From: Providencia sp. R33
GTDB lineage: Bacteria; Pseudomonadota; Gammaproteobacteria; Enterobacterales; Enterobacteriaceae
Direction of reading: 5' to 3'
NCBI RefSeq assembly: GCF_019343475.1
Contig: NZ_CP072453.1
Location: 434,001 to 498,000 of the forward strand
Length of the DNA stretch: 64,000 bases
Numbering within the stretch: position 1 is the first letter of the stretch; the number at the start of each line of letters is the position of its first letter. This document shows positions 1 to 8,836 of this stretch, piece by piece. The position numbers and the translations under genes were made by a program. The notes beneath the pieces were generated by a model. The model saw nothing but the letters and a program-made list of their open reading frames with translations. It had not been told where the DNA came from and ran no database searches.

Positions 1-508
1 GGGAGTCAGTTTTGTGGCAGTCACCGCAACCGAGAGCGTTAACGACTTCTGGGCCACCTTTTGCCCATTTGCCTTCAAAATAGCCATCTTCACCATGCTC
101 TTGAATAAGTCTTGCGACATCGGGGCTTTTACAGCTCCAGCAAGCCATCGGTAAAGGGCCATCTTGTGCATCTTTTGGTGCACCTGTACGCAATGTTTCA
201 CGTACATCAATGATGGCATACGCATGACCCCGCGGTTTGTTATAGTCACGGGAGAATGGGTATCCTGCCCAAAGAATCACTAAACGCGGGTCTTCTGCTA
301 GGGCATCTTCGCGGTTAGCTTGTTCAGAGGTTGCTCGCCAAGAATGATATTGGTCTGGGTGAGCGGCTTCGAAAGTTTCATTTCGTGTATTTATTGTGGA
401 GGTGCCATCCTTAGTCGGAGTAGGGGTTTGTGCATGAACAGAGGTAAAGAGAAATATTCCTGCAACTAGACTCAGTATGCACAGTACATTATTTCTTATG
501 TTTGCCAT
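1..508 (-). CDS. nrfA: Cytochrome c552 ammonia-forming nitrite reductase NrfA, N-terminal part (cut by window edge)
   Basis: Periplasmic pentaheme enzyme reducing nitrite to ammonium with six electrons. Only about 169 N-terminal residues are in the window. Residues 1-26 are a Sec signal peptide ending near VHA. The conserved ETFEAAHPDQY and GYPFSRDYNKPRGHA segments follow. The CWSCK motif is the diagnostic lysine-ligated catalytic heme site, and CGDCH at the window edge is the next heme site. The start is the ATG at 506-508, preceded by GAGG about 9 nt upstream. It is divergent from napF, and its cytochrome maturation would use the ccm genes to the right. The rest of nrf presumably lies beyond base 1. 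Identification is near certain. Confidence 0.96.
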   Translation of the reverse strand, partial: MANIRNNVLCILSLVAGIFLFTSVHAQTPTPTKDGTSTINTRNETFEAAHPDQYHSWRATSEQANREDALAEDPRLVILWAGYPFSRDYNKPRGHAYAIIDVRETLRTGAPKDAQDGPLPMACWSCKSPDVARLIQEHGEDGYFEGKWAKGGPEVVNALGCGDCHKTDS

Positions 509-688
509 AAAAAGGGCCTCGAGTAATGTGAGCCAACCATCCCTTCATTTTTCGAGCAATTATTTTAGGGGGTAATCCTGCTCGAACGATTTTGGGTATT
601 TTTTGTTATATAGGTTTGATAGCAAGCAGATGGATGCTATCAAGACATTGCCAACTTATATGTGTAACAAAAAACCACACAAAAAATA

Positions 689-702
689 TTGTTTTTGATC
701 AA
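689..702. promoter_or_regulatory. Putative FNR box
   Basis: TTGTT-TTTG-ATCAA matches the FNR consensus TTGAT-N4-ATCAA at 9 of 10 positions. It lies about 180 bp upstream of the nrfA start. In E. coli nrfA and nap are both FNR-activated, so the placement is sensible; which promoter it serves is inference. Confidence 0.6.
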
Positions 703-1192
703 AAGATAATTTGGATTAAAGAAATAGAATGCAGATAAATAATAAATATGGAGTATTAAAGAAATTGCTATAGTTATTATTGACTAGTTTTAAACTGATC
801 ATTTTGGGTAATGACTTAGTAATGATTCTTATTTTTAAAAACGAAGTTCGTTTTATTTAGTTATTTGATTTTTATGAATAATATTATTTGGTGTAATCAG
901 TTTTTTATTTCGCAAAGTAAAATAAGAAATAAATCGTGCGTAATATCAAAAAAATTGCAATTATTTTTTTCTAAAATGACATTGAATCTACCACTTTAGT
1001 GGTATGTTTTGGTGTTAATTTAAACTTAGAACATTAAAACTCGCGTCTAAATTAAATATCTATATTGATTGATTGTTAATGAATAATTAAAAAATTGTCT
1101 ATATTCCCTGTTTTTAGTCATTTTGATGTTCAAAAGTTATCAAGAATTTGGATGCAGTGATTTTCAGTTGTAAGTGGTGTCATTACCCCTTT

Positions 1193-1208
1193 TACCTACT
1201 AGGTAGTA
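1193..1208. promoter_or_regulatory. Putative NarP/NarL 7-2-7 site upstream of napF
   Basis: TACCTAC-TA-GGTAGTA is an inverted heptamer pair in the 7-2-7 arrangement used by NarP and NarL (consensus TACYYMT; 6/7 and 5/7 matches). Another heptamer, TACCCCT, lies just upstream at about 1184-1190. It is 112 bp from napF, and NarP activates nap in E. coli. Confidence 0.5.
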
Positions 1209-1319
1209 TGTATTTTTCTAACCTCTATCGTTAATATTTCTCATAAATAATACACATATAAAAACTGCGGTTTATCAGTACTTTTTTACGATTTTGTTGG
1301 CAATGTAAAGGAAATAAAC

Positions 1320-1811
1320 ATGGTTGATCTCACCCGTCGGGGAGTATTAACTGGTGCGTGGCGTAATGCCGCTCCAGTGGTTCGACCGCCATGGAGTGGT
1401 AGTGAAGCGCACTTTATTGAAAAGTGTACCCGTTGCAACGCTTGTGTGGAAAGTTGTGAAACGACAATTTTGCAAGCTGGCGCAGGCGGATACCCTATTA
1501 TTGACTTTAAACGTGGCGAATGTACCTTTTGCTACGCGTGTGCGACCGCCTGCCCTGAACCTATTTTCCTGCCACAACAAACCCAACCTTGGGATATCAC
1601 CGTTTCTATCGGTCAGAACTGCCTTGCATTTAAATCTATCGAATGCCGCCGTTGCCAAGACAGTTGTGAACCTGAAGTTATCTCTTTTCGTCCGTCACTG
1701 GCAGGTATTTACCAGCCAAAAATAGAAACACAAGGCTGTACAGGCTGTGGTGCCTGTGTTGCAGGTTGTCCTGTATCAGCCATTACCGTGGAGCATGAAC
1801 ATGCACAGTAA
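1320..1811 (+). CDS. napF: Ferredoxin-type protein NapF
   Basis: Cytoplasmic iron-sulfur accessory protein of periplasmic nitrate reductase, implicated in maturing the NapA cofactor. At 163 aa it matches the E. coli length. Four cysteine clusters of [4Fe-4S] type are visible: CTRCNACVESC, CTFCYACATAC, a CRRCQDSC segment and CTGCGACVAGC near the C-terminus. AAGGA lies 7 nt before the ATG. First gene of napFDAGHBC; its end overlaps the napD start by 11 nt, suggesting translational coupling. Confidence 0.96.
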   Translation: MVDLTRRGVLTGAWRNAAPVVRPPWSGSEAHFIEKCTRCNACVESCETTILQAGAGGYPIIDFKRGECTFCYACATACPEPIFLPQQTQPWDITVSIGQNCLAFKSIECRRCQDSCEPEVISFRPSLAGIYQPKIETQGCTGCGACVAGCPVSAITVEHEHAQ

Positions 1812-2079
1812 ATACCAAGTGTGCAGTTTGATTGTACAAATAAAAAGCGAACGAATATCTGCTGTGACCGAAAAAATAAATCAGCTTCCGAACTGTGAAG
1901 TGGCGATTAGCGCCCCTGAAAACGGAAAACTGATTGTCGTTGTTGAAGGGCAAGGCAGTAAAACGTTGTTAGATACTATTGATTTAGTACGCGATTTTGA
2001 AGGCGTGCTAGATGTTTCGCTGGTGTATCACCAGCAGGATGAGCAAGGTGAGGAAGATTATGAAACTCAGTCGTCGTAG
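1801..2079 (+). CDS. napD: NapD, Tat chaperone for NapA
   Basis: Small cytoplasmic chaperone that binds the twin-arginine signal peptide of NapA and holds export until the molybdenum cofactor is inserted. 92 aa; the segments VCSLIVQIKSERI and VSLVYHQQDEQGEE match the E. coli family closely. The start is taken as the ATG at 1801 because GGAG at 1790-1793 is 7 nt upstream; the in-frame ATG at 1795 would leave almost no spacing. It overlaps napF upstream and napA downstream (20 nt). Confidence 0.94.
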   Translation: MHSKYQVCSLIVQIKSERISAVTEKINQLPNCEVAISAPENGKLIVVVEGQGSKTLLDTIDLVRDFEGVLDVSLVYHQQDEQGEEDYETQSS

Positions 2080-4546
2080 CTTTATGAAAGCCAATGCGAT
2101 AGCGGCCGCTGCTGCGGCGGCAGGTATTGGCACACCCAGTATTGCGAAAGCGGTCGTCGGTCAACAAGAAAGCATTAAATGGGACAAAGCCCCGTGCCGT
2201 TTCTGCGGCACAGGTTGTGGTGTTCTTGTTGGTACACAAAATGGCCGTATTGTTGCGAGCCAAGGTGACCCTGAAGCCCCTGTAAACCGTGGCCTAAACT
2301 GTATCAAAGGCTATTTCTTACCGAAAATCATGTACGGAAAAGACCGTTTAACGCAGCCAATGTTGCGCATGAAAGACGGTGAATATGATAAAAATGGCGA
2401 GTTCACACCGATCACGTGGGAACAAGCATTTGATGTCATGGAAGAAAAAGTTAAAACCACCTTAAAAGAAAAAGGCCCAGAAGGGATCGGTATGTTCGGT
2501 TCAGGCCAATGGACAGTTTGGGAAGGCTACGCCGCCTCTAAACTATTTAAAGGCGGTTTTCGTTCAAATAACTTAGACCCGAATGCGCGCCACTGTATGG
2601 CGTCAGCAGTCGTTGGTTTTATGCGTACCTTTGGTATGGATGAACCGATGGGATGTTATGACGATATTGAGCACGCAGATGCTTTCGTTCTGTGGGGCTC
2701 AAATATGGCCGAAATGCACCCTATTTTATGGTCGCGCATTACTAACCGCCGTTTATCTAACCCAGACGTACGTGTTGCGGTGCTGTCTACGTTCAAACAC
2801 CGTAGCTTTGAACTTGCGGATAACGGCATTGTATTTACGCCGCAGTCTGACTTGGTGATCCTGAACTATATTGCGAACTATATTATTCAGAATAATGCAG
2901 TTAATCAGGATTTCTTGGATAAACACGTTAACTTACGCCGTGGTGCAACAGACATCGGTTATGGTTTACGTCCGACTCATCCATTAGAAAAAAGCGCTAA
3001 AAATGCAGGCTCTGATGCCTCAGAACCAATGACATGGGAAGAATATAAAGCCTTTGTTTCGGAATATACCTTAGACAAAACCGCAGAAATGACTGGTGTG
3101 CCAAAAGACCAGTTAGTCGAGTTAGCCGAGCTGTATGCGAATCCGAAAACCAAAGTGGTTTCTTATTGGACAATGGGCTTTAACCAGCACACTCGTGGTG
3201 TTTGGGCAAATAACCTTGCGTACAACCTGCACTTATTAACTGGTAAAATCTCTCAACCGGGCTGCGGTCCGTTCTCCTTAACGGGTCAGCCATCAGCCTG
3301 TGGTACAGCACGTGAAGTGGGGACATTCTCACACCGTTTACCTGCTGACATGGTGGTGACTAACGAAAAACACCGTGAAAAAGTGGAAGGCGTTTGGGGA
3401 TTACCTGCGGGCACCATCCCAGAAAAAGTGGGTTTACACGCCGTTGCACAAGACCGTGCTTTAAAAGACGGGAAGCTGAATTTCTATTGGGTTATGTGTA
3501 ACAACAACATGCAAGCGGGCCCAAATATCAATCAAGAACGTATGCCTGGGTGGCGCGATCCACGTAACTTTATTGTGGTATCTGACCCATACCCAACGGT
3601 TAGCGCATTGGCTGCCGACTTAATCTTACCTACCGCAATGTGGGTAGAGAAAGAAGGGGCTTACGGTAACGCAGAGCGTCGTACTCAATTCTGGCGTCAA
3701 CAAGTTCAAGCGCCGGGTGAAGCTAAGTCTGACTTAATGCAGATGGTGTTATTCTCCAAACGCTTTAAAACTGATGAAGTGTGGCCAGAAGAGTTACTAG
3801 CGAAAAAACCAGAACTGCGCGGTAAAACATTGTACGACGTGTTGTTTGCTAACGGCGCGGTGACCAAATTCCCAGTGACAGAGTTAGCCGAAGACCAATT
3901 AAACGATGAGTCACGTGAATTGGGCTTCTACTTACAAAAAGGCTTATTTGAAGAATACGCAGGGTTTGGCCGTGGTCATGGCCATGACTTAGCGGACTTT
4001 GATGCTTACCACAAAGCTCGCGGTATCCGTTGGCCAGTGGTGGATGGCAAAGAAACTCAATGGCGTTATAGCGAAGGGAATGACCCTTACGTTAAAGCGG
4101 GTGAAGGTTACCAGTTCTACGGTAAACCCGACGGCAAGGCGGTAATCTTTGCTCTGCCATTTGAGCCTGCTGCAGAATCACCAGATAAAGAATATGACCT
4201 GTGGTTATCGACAGGGCGTGTCCTTGAACATTGGCATACCGGCAGTATGACTCGCCGTGTGCCTGAATTGCACCGTGCTTTCCCTGAATCGTTAGTGTTT
4301 ATGCACCCACTCGATGCGAAAGACCGTGGATTGCGTCGTGGTGACAAAGTCAAAGTGGTTTCTCGCCGTGGTGATGTGACAACTATCGTTGAAACTCGCG
4401 GCCGTAATAGACCACCAAAAGGCTTGGTGTACATGGCGTTCTTCGACGCAGCGCAATTAGTGAATAACTTAACACTGGATGCGACTGACCCACTTTCGAA
4501 AGAAACGGACTACAAAAAATGTGCCGTTAAACTGGAAAAGGTGTAA
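2060..4546 (+). CDS. napA: Periplasmic nitrate reductase catalytic subunit NapA
   Basis: Molybdopterin-guanine-dinucleotide enzyme reducing nitrate to nitrite in the periplasm, receiving electrons from NapB. 828 aa, exactly the E. coli length. Residues 1-31 form a Tat signal with SRRSFMK followed by an alanine-rich stretch. The [4Fe-4S] cluster cysteines are C46, C49, C53 and C81. C179 in NARHCMAS is the molybdenum ligand. The start at 2060 is supported by AGGA at 2051 and places the twin-arginine motif at the N-terminus; a longer in-frame extension from 2012 would bury it. It overlaps napD by 20 nt. Confidence 0.98.
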   Translation: MKLSRRSFMKANAIAAAAAAAGIGTPSIAKAVVGQQESIKWDKAPCRFCGTGCGVLVGTQNGRIVASQGDPEAPVNRGLNCIKGYFLPKIMYGKDRLTQPMLRMKDGEYDKNGEFTPITWEQAFDVMEEKVKTTLKEKGPEGIGMFGSGQWTVWEGYAASKLFKGGFRSNNLDPNARHCMASAVVGFMRTFGMDEPMGCYDDIEHADAFVLWGSNMAEMHPILWSRITNRRLSNPDVRVAVLSTFKHRSFELADNGIVFTPQSDLVILNYIANYIIQNNAVNQDFLDKHVNLRRGATDIGYGLRPTHPLEKSAKNAGSDASEPMTWEEYKAFVSEYTLDKTAEMTGVPKDQLVELAELYANPKTKVVSYWTMGFNQHTRGVWANNLAYNLHLLTGKISQPGCGPFSLTGQPSACGTAREVGTFSHRLPADMVVTNEKHREKVEGVWGLPAGTIPEKVGLHAVAQDRALKDGKLNFYWVMCNNNMQAGPNINQERMPGWRDPRNFIVVSDPYPTVSALAADLILPTAMWVEKEGAYGNAERRTQFWRQQVQAPGEAKSDLMQMVLFSKRFKTDEVWPEELLAKKPELRGKTLYDVLFANGAVTKFPVTELAEDQLNDESRELGFYLQKGLFEEYAGFGRGHGHDLADFDAYHKARGIRWPVVDGKETQWRYSEGNDPYVKAGEGYQFYGKPDGKAVIFALPFEPAAESPDKEYDLWLSTGRVLEHWHTGSMTRRVPELHRAFPESLVFMHPLDAKDRGLRRGDKVKVVSRRGDVTTIVETRGRNRPPKGLVYMAFFDAAQLVNNLTLDATDPLSKETDYKKCAVKLEKV

Positions 4547-4552
4547 TTGCTC

Positions 4553-5263
4553 ATGCCCCAGAAAACTAATCCTAACAAGGTTAAGTCCCAGAACAGTCGC
4601 CGTCGCTTTTTGCGTGATGTAGGTCGCGCAGCAGGTGGGTTAGTGGCTGTTGGCGTGGTACTGGGGCTTCAGCAACAAACCTCCCGAGCGAGCGGTGTGA
4701 GACTTCGCCCGCCGGGTGCGCTGAATGAAACGGCATTTGCCAGTGCCTGTGTGCGCTGTGGTCAATGCGTTCAAGCCTGCCCTTATGACATGTTGAAATT
4801 AGCCACATTGGCATCAGGTCTGGCAGCGGGAACACCGTATTTTATCGCCCGCGAAAACCCGTGTGAAATGTGTGAAGACATTCCCTGCGCGAAAGTGTGC
4901 CCAAGTGGCGCGTTGGATAAAGACATTGAGTCTATCAATGATGCGCGTATGGGCTTGGCTGTGTTACTTGACCAAGAAAACTGTCTGAATTTCCAAGGGT
5001 TGCGTTGCGATGTGTGTTACCGCGTTTGTCCGCTTATTGACGAAGCTATCACATTGGAACTTGAGCAAAACCATCGAACAGGTAAACACGCGCGTTTCTT
5101 ACCAACGGTAAACAGCAATTACTGCACGGGGTGCGGTAAATGCGAGCAAGCTTGCGTGTTGGAAGAAGCGGCTATCAAAGTGTTGCCAAGAGATTTGGCG
5201 AAAGGTGAATTAGGCCATCATTACCGTTTTGGTTGGCTGGAGGGAAACAATGGCAAATCGTAA
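4553..5263 (+). CDS. napG: NapG, iron-sulfur quinol-dehydrogenase subunit
   Basis: Periplasmic ferredoxin-type partner of the membrane protein NapH; together they pass electrons from ubiquinol to the NapC/NapB branch. 236 aa. The N-terminal SRRRFLRD is a Tat motif. Four [4Fe-4S] sites follow: CVRCGQCVQAC, CEMCEDIPCAKVC, CDVCYRVC and CTGCGKCEQAC. The ATG at 4553 is preferred over a TTG at 4547 because AAGGTG at 4538-4543 is then well spaced. It overlaps napH by 14 nt. Confidence 0.96.
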   Translation: MPQKTNPNKVKSQNSRRRFLRDVGRAAGGLVAVGVVLGLQQQTSRASGVRLRPPGALNETAFASACVRCGQCVQACPYDMLKLATLASGLAAGTPYFIARENPCEMCEDIPCAKVCPSGALDKDIESINDARMGLAVLLDQENCLNFQGLRCDVCYRVCPLIDEAITLELEQNHRTGKHARFLPTVNSNYCTGCGKCEQACVLEEAAIKVLPRDLAKGELGHHYRFGWLEGNNGKS

Positions 5264-6113
5264 ACGCGACGCCGGACGTGAAGCTCAGGCAAAAAAAGGG
5301 TGGTGGCAGAGCCACAAATGGTTGGTATTAAGGCGTGTCAGCCAATTATTGGTGCTAGCGATGTTTTTGAGTGGTCCATGGTTTGGTGTGTGGATATTAC
5401 ACGGGAACTATAGCAGCAGCTTATTGTTAGACACAGTGCCATTGACTGACCCACTGATTACGTTAGAGAGCTTAGCAAGTGGTTACTTACCAGGGATCTC
5501 TGCGCTGATCGGTGCCGCCATCGTGTTCGGTGTGTATGCGCTATTAGGTAAACGCATTTTTTGCAGTTGGATTTGCCCTGTTAATCCGATAACTGACGCC
5601 GCGGCATGGCTGCGTCGTAAGTTCGACCTGAACCAATCTGCCACCATTCCACGCTACATTCGTTATGTGTTGCTGGTGGTGATTTTAGTGGGTTCAGCGG
5701 TGACAGGCACGTTACTGTGGGAATGGCTAAACCCAGTTTCATTAATGGGGCGCAGTTTAATTTTCGGTTTTGGAAGTGGCGCATTGGTTTTAGTTGCGCT
5801 GTTTTTATTCGATTTATTGGTAGTGGAACATGGATGGTGCGGTCACCTTTGCCCATTAGGCGCACTGTATGGTGTCGCGGGTTGTAAGGGCGCACTAGTC
5901 GTCACAGCGGTCAATAAAAAAGACTGTAGCCGCTGTATGGATTGTTTCCACGTTTGTCCGGAGCCGCAAGTGTTGCGCGCACCGGTCCTAGATAAACAGG
6001 CCCCAGCTCTGATTTCCGATAAGGACTGCATCACTTGCGGTCGCTGTATCGACGTCTGTTCTGAGGATGTTTTTAAAATAACACTACGATGGAGCTCGGG
6101 AGCTAAATCATGA
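5250..6113 (+). CDS. napH: NapH, membrane quinol-dehydrogenase subunit
   Basis: Polytopic inner-membrane iron-sulfur protein oxidising ubiquinol for nitrate reduction. 287 aa as in E. coli. Four hydrophobic segments lie between about residues 25 and 210. Conserved paired CxxxCP motifs (FCSWICPVNP and WCGHLCPLGA) face the cytoplasm, and two ferredoxin-type clusters (CSRCMDCFHVC and CITCGRCIDVC) form the C-terminal domain. The start ATG at 5250 follows GGAGGGA and gives the canonical MANRKRD N-terminus. Its stop overlaps napB by 4 nt (ATGA). Confidence 0.97.
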   Translation: MANRKRDAGREAQAKKGWWQSHKWLVLRRVSQLLVLAMFLSGPWFGVWILHGNYSSSLLLDTVPLTDPLITLESLASGYLPGISALIGAAIVFGVYALLGKRIFCSWICPVNPITDAAAWLRRKFDLNQSATIPRYIRYVLLVVILVGSAVTGTLLWEWLNPVSLMGRSLIFGFGSGALVLVALFLFDLLVVEHGWCGHLCPLGALYGVAGCKGALVVTAVNKKDCSRCMDCFHVCPEPQVLRAPVLDKQAPALISDKDCITCGRCIDVCSEDVFKITLRWSSGAKS

Positions 6114-6559
6114 AAAATTCAGTCCTGAAAAAGACGCTAAGCCGCGCAATCGCAGGTATGGTCTTTGTTGTCAGCGGTCTAGTTTGGGCTGCTAACGGTG
6201 TCGATTTGAGTCAGTCACCTGAAGTGTCTGGTACGACTGAGGGAAGTATTCATATTCCTAAAGAGCAAGAAAGAATGGCACTAAACTATGTGAACCAGCC
6301 GCCGATGATCCCACATAGCGTGGATGGCTACCAAATTACCACTAACACAAACCGTTGTTTACAGTGCCACGGTGTTGAAAATTATCGTACTACAGGTGCG
6401 CCGCGTGTGAGCCCTACACACTTTATGGATGCTACGGGGAAAGTATTGGGTGAAGTTGCACCAAACCGTTATTTCTGTTTACAGTGCCATGTACCGCAAT
6501 CCGATACGCCGGCTATCATTGATAACACATTTACCCCATCCAAAGGCTTTGGGAAATAA
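6110..6559 (+). CDS. napB: NapB, diheme cytochrome c subunit
   Basis: Periplasmic small subunit that passes electrons from NapC to NapA. 149 aa, the E. coli length. An N-terminal signal peptide (about residues 1-27, ending WAA) precedes two heme-attachment motifs, CLQCH near residues 84-88 and again near 124-128. Translationally coupled to napH by an ATGA overlap. Its hemes require the Ccm apparatus. Confidence 0.97.
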   Translation: MKNSVLKKTLSRAIAGMVFVVSGLVWAANGVDLSQSPEVSGTTEGSIHIPKEQERMALNYVNQPPMIPHSVDGYQITTNTNRCLQCHGVENYRTTGAPRVSPTHFMDATGKVLGEVAPNRYFCLQCHVPQSDTPAIIDNTFTPSKGFGK

Positions 6560-6568
6560 GGGGGAATT

Positions 6569-7207
6569 ATGGCAAATAATAACGAAAAACCAACAACGGG
6601 CGACAAGCCGAAGAAAAAAGGCGTGTTTGGGTTAATTAGACGTGTATGGCAGTGGTGGCGTAGACCAAGCCGCTTAGCATTAGGCACATTATTGCTAATT
6701 GGCTTTGTCAGTGGCGTGATTTTCTGGGGCGGTTTCAATACGGGTATGGAGATGGCAAATACAGAAGAGTTTTGTATTAGCTGTCACGAAATGCGTGAAA
6801 ATGTCTATGAAGAATATATGGATACAATTCACTATACTAACCGTAGTGGTGTTCGTGCAACTTGCCCAGATTGCCACGTTCCTCACGAATTTGGCCCGAA
6901 AATGGTGCGTAAAATTCAAGCCAGTAAAGAGTTATATGGGAAAATTTTTGGCATTATCGATACACCGCAAAAATTTGAAGACCACCGTTTAGCCATGGCG
7001 CAAAGTGAGTGGCGGCGTATGAAAAACAATGACTCGCAGGAGTGCCGTAACTGTCACAATTTTGAGTATATGGATTTCACTGCCCAAAAAGGGGTAGCAG
7101 CCAAAATGCATGATCAAGCCGTTACGGATGGTAAAACCTGTATAGACTGCCATAAAGGGATTGCACATAAGCTGCCTGATATGCGTGAAGTTGAGCCGGG
7201 CTTTTAA
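6569..7207 (+). CDS. napC: NapC, membrane tetraheme quinol dehydrogenase
   Basis: NapC/NirT-family cytochrome anchored by one N-terminal membrane helix (about residues 37-57), oxidising quinol and reducing NapB. 212 aa, slightly longer than the E. coli protein (200 aa). Four heme sites are visible: CISCH, CPDCH, CRNCH and CIDCH. GGGGG lies about 6 nt before the ATG. Last gene of the nap operon; a hairpin follows about 60 bp downstream. Confidence 0.97.
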   Translation: MANNNEKPTTGDKPKKKGVFGLIRRVWQWWRRPSRLALGTLLLIGFVSGVIFWGGFNTGMEMANTEEFCISCHEMRENVYEEYMDTIHYTNRSGVRATCPDCHVPHEFGPKMVRKIQASKELYGKIFGIIDTPQKFEDHRLAMAQSEWRRMKNNDSQECRNCHNFEYMDFTAQKGVAAKMHDQAVTDGKTCIDCHKGIAHKLPDMREVEPGF

Positions 7208-7266
7208 TCGGGAGTTATCGTTTTATGATGAGTTATCTTAATGAATTATAAGTGATGATCACGAAA

Positions 7267-7300
7267 TAGGCTGATTATGCGTAAGAGTATAATCAGCCTA
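7267..7300 (+). terminator. Terminator-like hairpin after napC
   Basis: A perfect 12-bp stem (7267-7278 with 7289-7300; arms AGGCTGATTAT/ATAATCAGCCT plus one pair) encloses a 10-nt loop. The downstream T-tract is weak (TTATATTT). It separates nap from ccm. Confidence 0.6.
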
Positions 7301-7404
7301 AGTTATATTTGTGTTAAATCAATATCTTTGCTTTTTTAATGTGTATTGTATGATGCTGTCACTCAGCATTTACTAACAATATAATAAATCAGGGTAATTA
7401 AACT

Positions 7405-8145
7405 ATGTGGAAAAAGCTTCATCAACTTGCCATCCCCGTTAACCTTTACCGGTTATGTGGGCGTCTAGTACCGTGGTTTATTATATTAAGTGTGATTTGT
7501 TTAGCGGTAGGTTGGGTCTGGGGCTTTGGTTTTGCACCGACCGATAAAGTGCAAAGTGAGAGCTACCGCATCATGTATATCCACGTGCCTGCTGCGATGT
7601 GGTCAATGGGGATTTATGCCACGATGGCTATCACGGCCTTTATTGGGCTGGTGTGGCAGATGAAAGTGTCTGAACTGGCGATTGCCGCGATGGCACCAGT
7701 TGGCGCGGTCTTTACTTTCATTGCATTAGTCACTGGCGCGACATGGGGTAAGCCGATGTGGGGCGCTTGGTGGGTGTGGGATGCACGTTTAACCTCTGAA
7801 TTGATTCTATTTTTTCTGTATGTGGGCGTTATTGCGTTATGGCATGCTTTTGATGACCGCCGTACTGCGGGTAAAGCCGCGGCGATTTTAGTATTAATTG
7901 GCGTGATTAACTTACCTATCATTCATTACTCTGTGGAATGGTGGCAAACGCTGCATCAGCCGTCGACACGCATGCAAGAAAGTATTAACCCAGCAATGCG
8001 TACACCTTTACGCTTAGCTATTCTTGGGTATCTATTCTTATTTATCTCTTTAACACTCATCCGCTTACGTAATCAGTTATTGATCCTCGAACGTAACCGC
8101 CCTTGGGTGCTCGATATTGTGAAAAAAGGAGGGCGCCCTCAATGA
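7405..8145 (+). CDS. ccmC: CcmC, heme-handling protein of cytochrome c maturation
   Basis: Six-helix inner-membrane protein that loads heme onto the chaperone CcmE. 246 aa. The tryptophan-rich WWD signature (WGAWWVWDARLTSE) at about residues 119-132 is flanked by the conserved heme-ligand histidines in YIHVPAAMW and near HYSVEWWQ. It is the first ccm gene present; ccmA and ccmB, which normally precede it, are missing at this locus. AGGG lies about 10 nt before the ATG. It overlaps ccmD by ATGA. Confidence 0.97.
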   Translation: MWKKLHQLAIPVNLYRLCGRLVPWFIILSVICLAVGWVWGFGFAPTDKVQSESYRIMYIHVPAAMWSMGIYATMAITAFIGLVWQMKVSELAIAAMAPVGAVFTFIALVTGATWGKPMWGAWWVWDARLTSELILFFLYVGVIALWHAFDDRRTAGKAAAILVLIGVINLPIIHYSVEWWQTLHQPSTRMQESINPAMRTPLRLAILGYLFLFISLTLIRLRNQLLILERNRPWVLDIVKKGGRPQ

Positions 8146-8354
8146 CCAGCGCATTTGCATCTTGGAGCGATTTTTTTGCAATGGGAGGCTATGGGTTTTA
8201 TGTCTGGTTGGCGGTGGCGCTGACCTTAATTCCTATTTTGCTACTCTGTGTGCATACCGTTATCCAACGAAAAATAATTATTAATGCCATTATTCAACAG
8301 CAAGCTCGCGAACAAAGACAAAAAGCCGCAAGAGCGCGTAGGGAGGGGATGTGA
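8142..8354 (+). CDS. ccmD: CcmD, small membrane protein of heme export complex
   Basis: 70-aa single-pass protein that stabilises CcmC-CcmE and releases holo-CcmE. FASWSDFFAMGGYGFYVW is the conserved N-terminus, followed by one membrane helix and a basic tail rich in Arg, Gln and Ala. The start at 8142 overlaps the ccmC stop (ATGA) with GGAGGGC upstream, and matches family N-termini. Confidence 0.93.
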   Translation: MTSAFASWSDFFAMGGYGFYVWLAVALTLIPILLLCVHTVIQRKIIINAIIQQQAREQRQKAARARREGM

Positions 8355-8836
8355 ATATTCGTCGTCGTAACCGACTTTGGTTAATTTGTTCCATCATTAT
8401 TGGTGTTGGCTTAACGCTAGCGCTGATCCTCTACGCACTGCGCTCAAGTATTGACCTCTTTTATACACCAGGTGAAATCATTTATGGTAAACGTGAAACT
8501 CAGCAAATGCCTGAGGTTGGGCAGCGTTTACGTGTAGGTGGCATGGTAATGCCGGGCAGTGTTGTGCGCGATGCTGATCCAAAATCATTAAAAATCACCT
8601 TCACCGTTTATGATGCAGAAGCGGAAATTGATGTCAGTTATGAAGGCATCTTGCCAGACTTATTTAAAGAGGGGCAAGGCGTCGTTGTACAAGGCGAATT
8701 ACAAGAAAATAACCATGTTTTAGCGAAAGAAGTGTTAGCAAAACATGATGAAAACTATACGCCACCAGAAGTGGAAAAAGCGATGCAAGAAAACCACCGG
8801 AGACCTGCCGCAGCCTATAAGGAAAATGCGTCATGA
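8351..8836 (+). CDS. ccmE: CcmE, periplasmic heme chaperone
   Basis: Membrane-anchored chaperone that binds heme covalently through a histidine and delivers it to CcmF/CcmH. 161 aa. It starts with GTG at 8351, overlapping the ccmD stop, with GGAGGGG just upstream. An N-terminal anchor helix (about residues 9-29) precedes a beta-barrel domain with YTPGEI and GILPDLF. The heme-binding histidine lies in LAKHDENYTPPE near residue 131. The proline- and histidine-containing tail is normal. Confidence 0.97.
   Translation: MNIRRRNRLWLICSIIIGVGLTLALILYALRSSIDLFYTPGEIIYGKRETQQMPEVGQRLRVGGMVMPGSVVRDADPKSLKITFTVYDAEAEIDVSYEGILPDLFKEGQGVVVQGELQENNHVLAKEVLAKHDENYTPPEVEKAMQENHRRPAAAYKENAS

Larger units (their letters stand above)
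509..1319. other. Divergent nrfA-napF intergenic region, no gene
   Basis: 811 bp of very AT-rich sequence between the divergent nitrite and nitrate reductase operons. No credible ORF was found. It holds a good FNR-like site (689-702) and a NarP/NarL-like inverted heptamer pair (1193-1208), listed separately. Its length leaves room for IHF or Fis sites, which cannot be called by eye. Confidence 0.7.
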
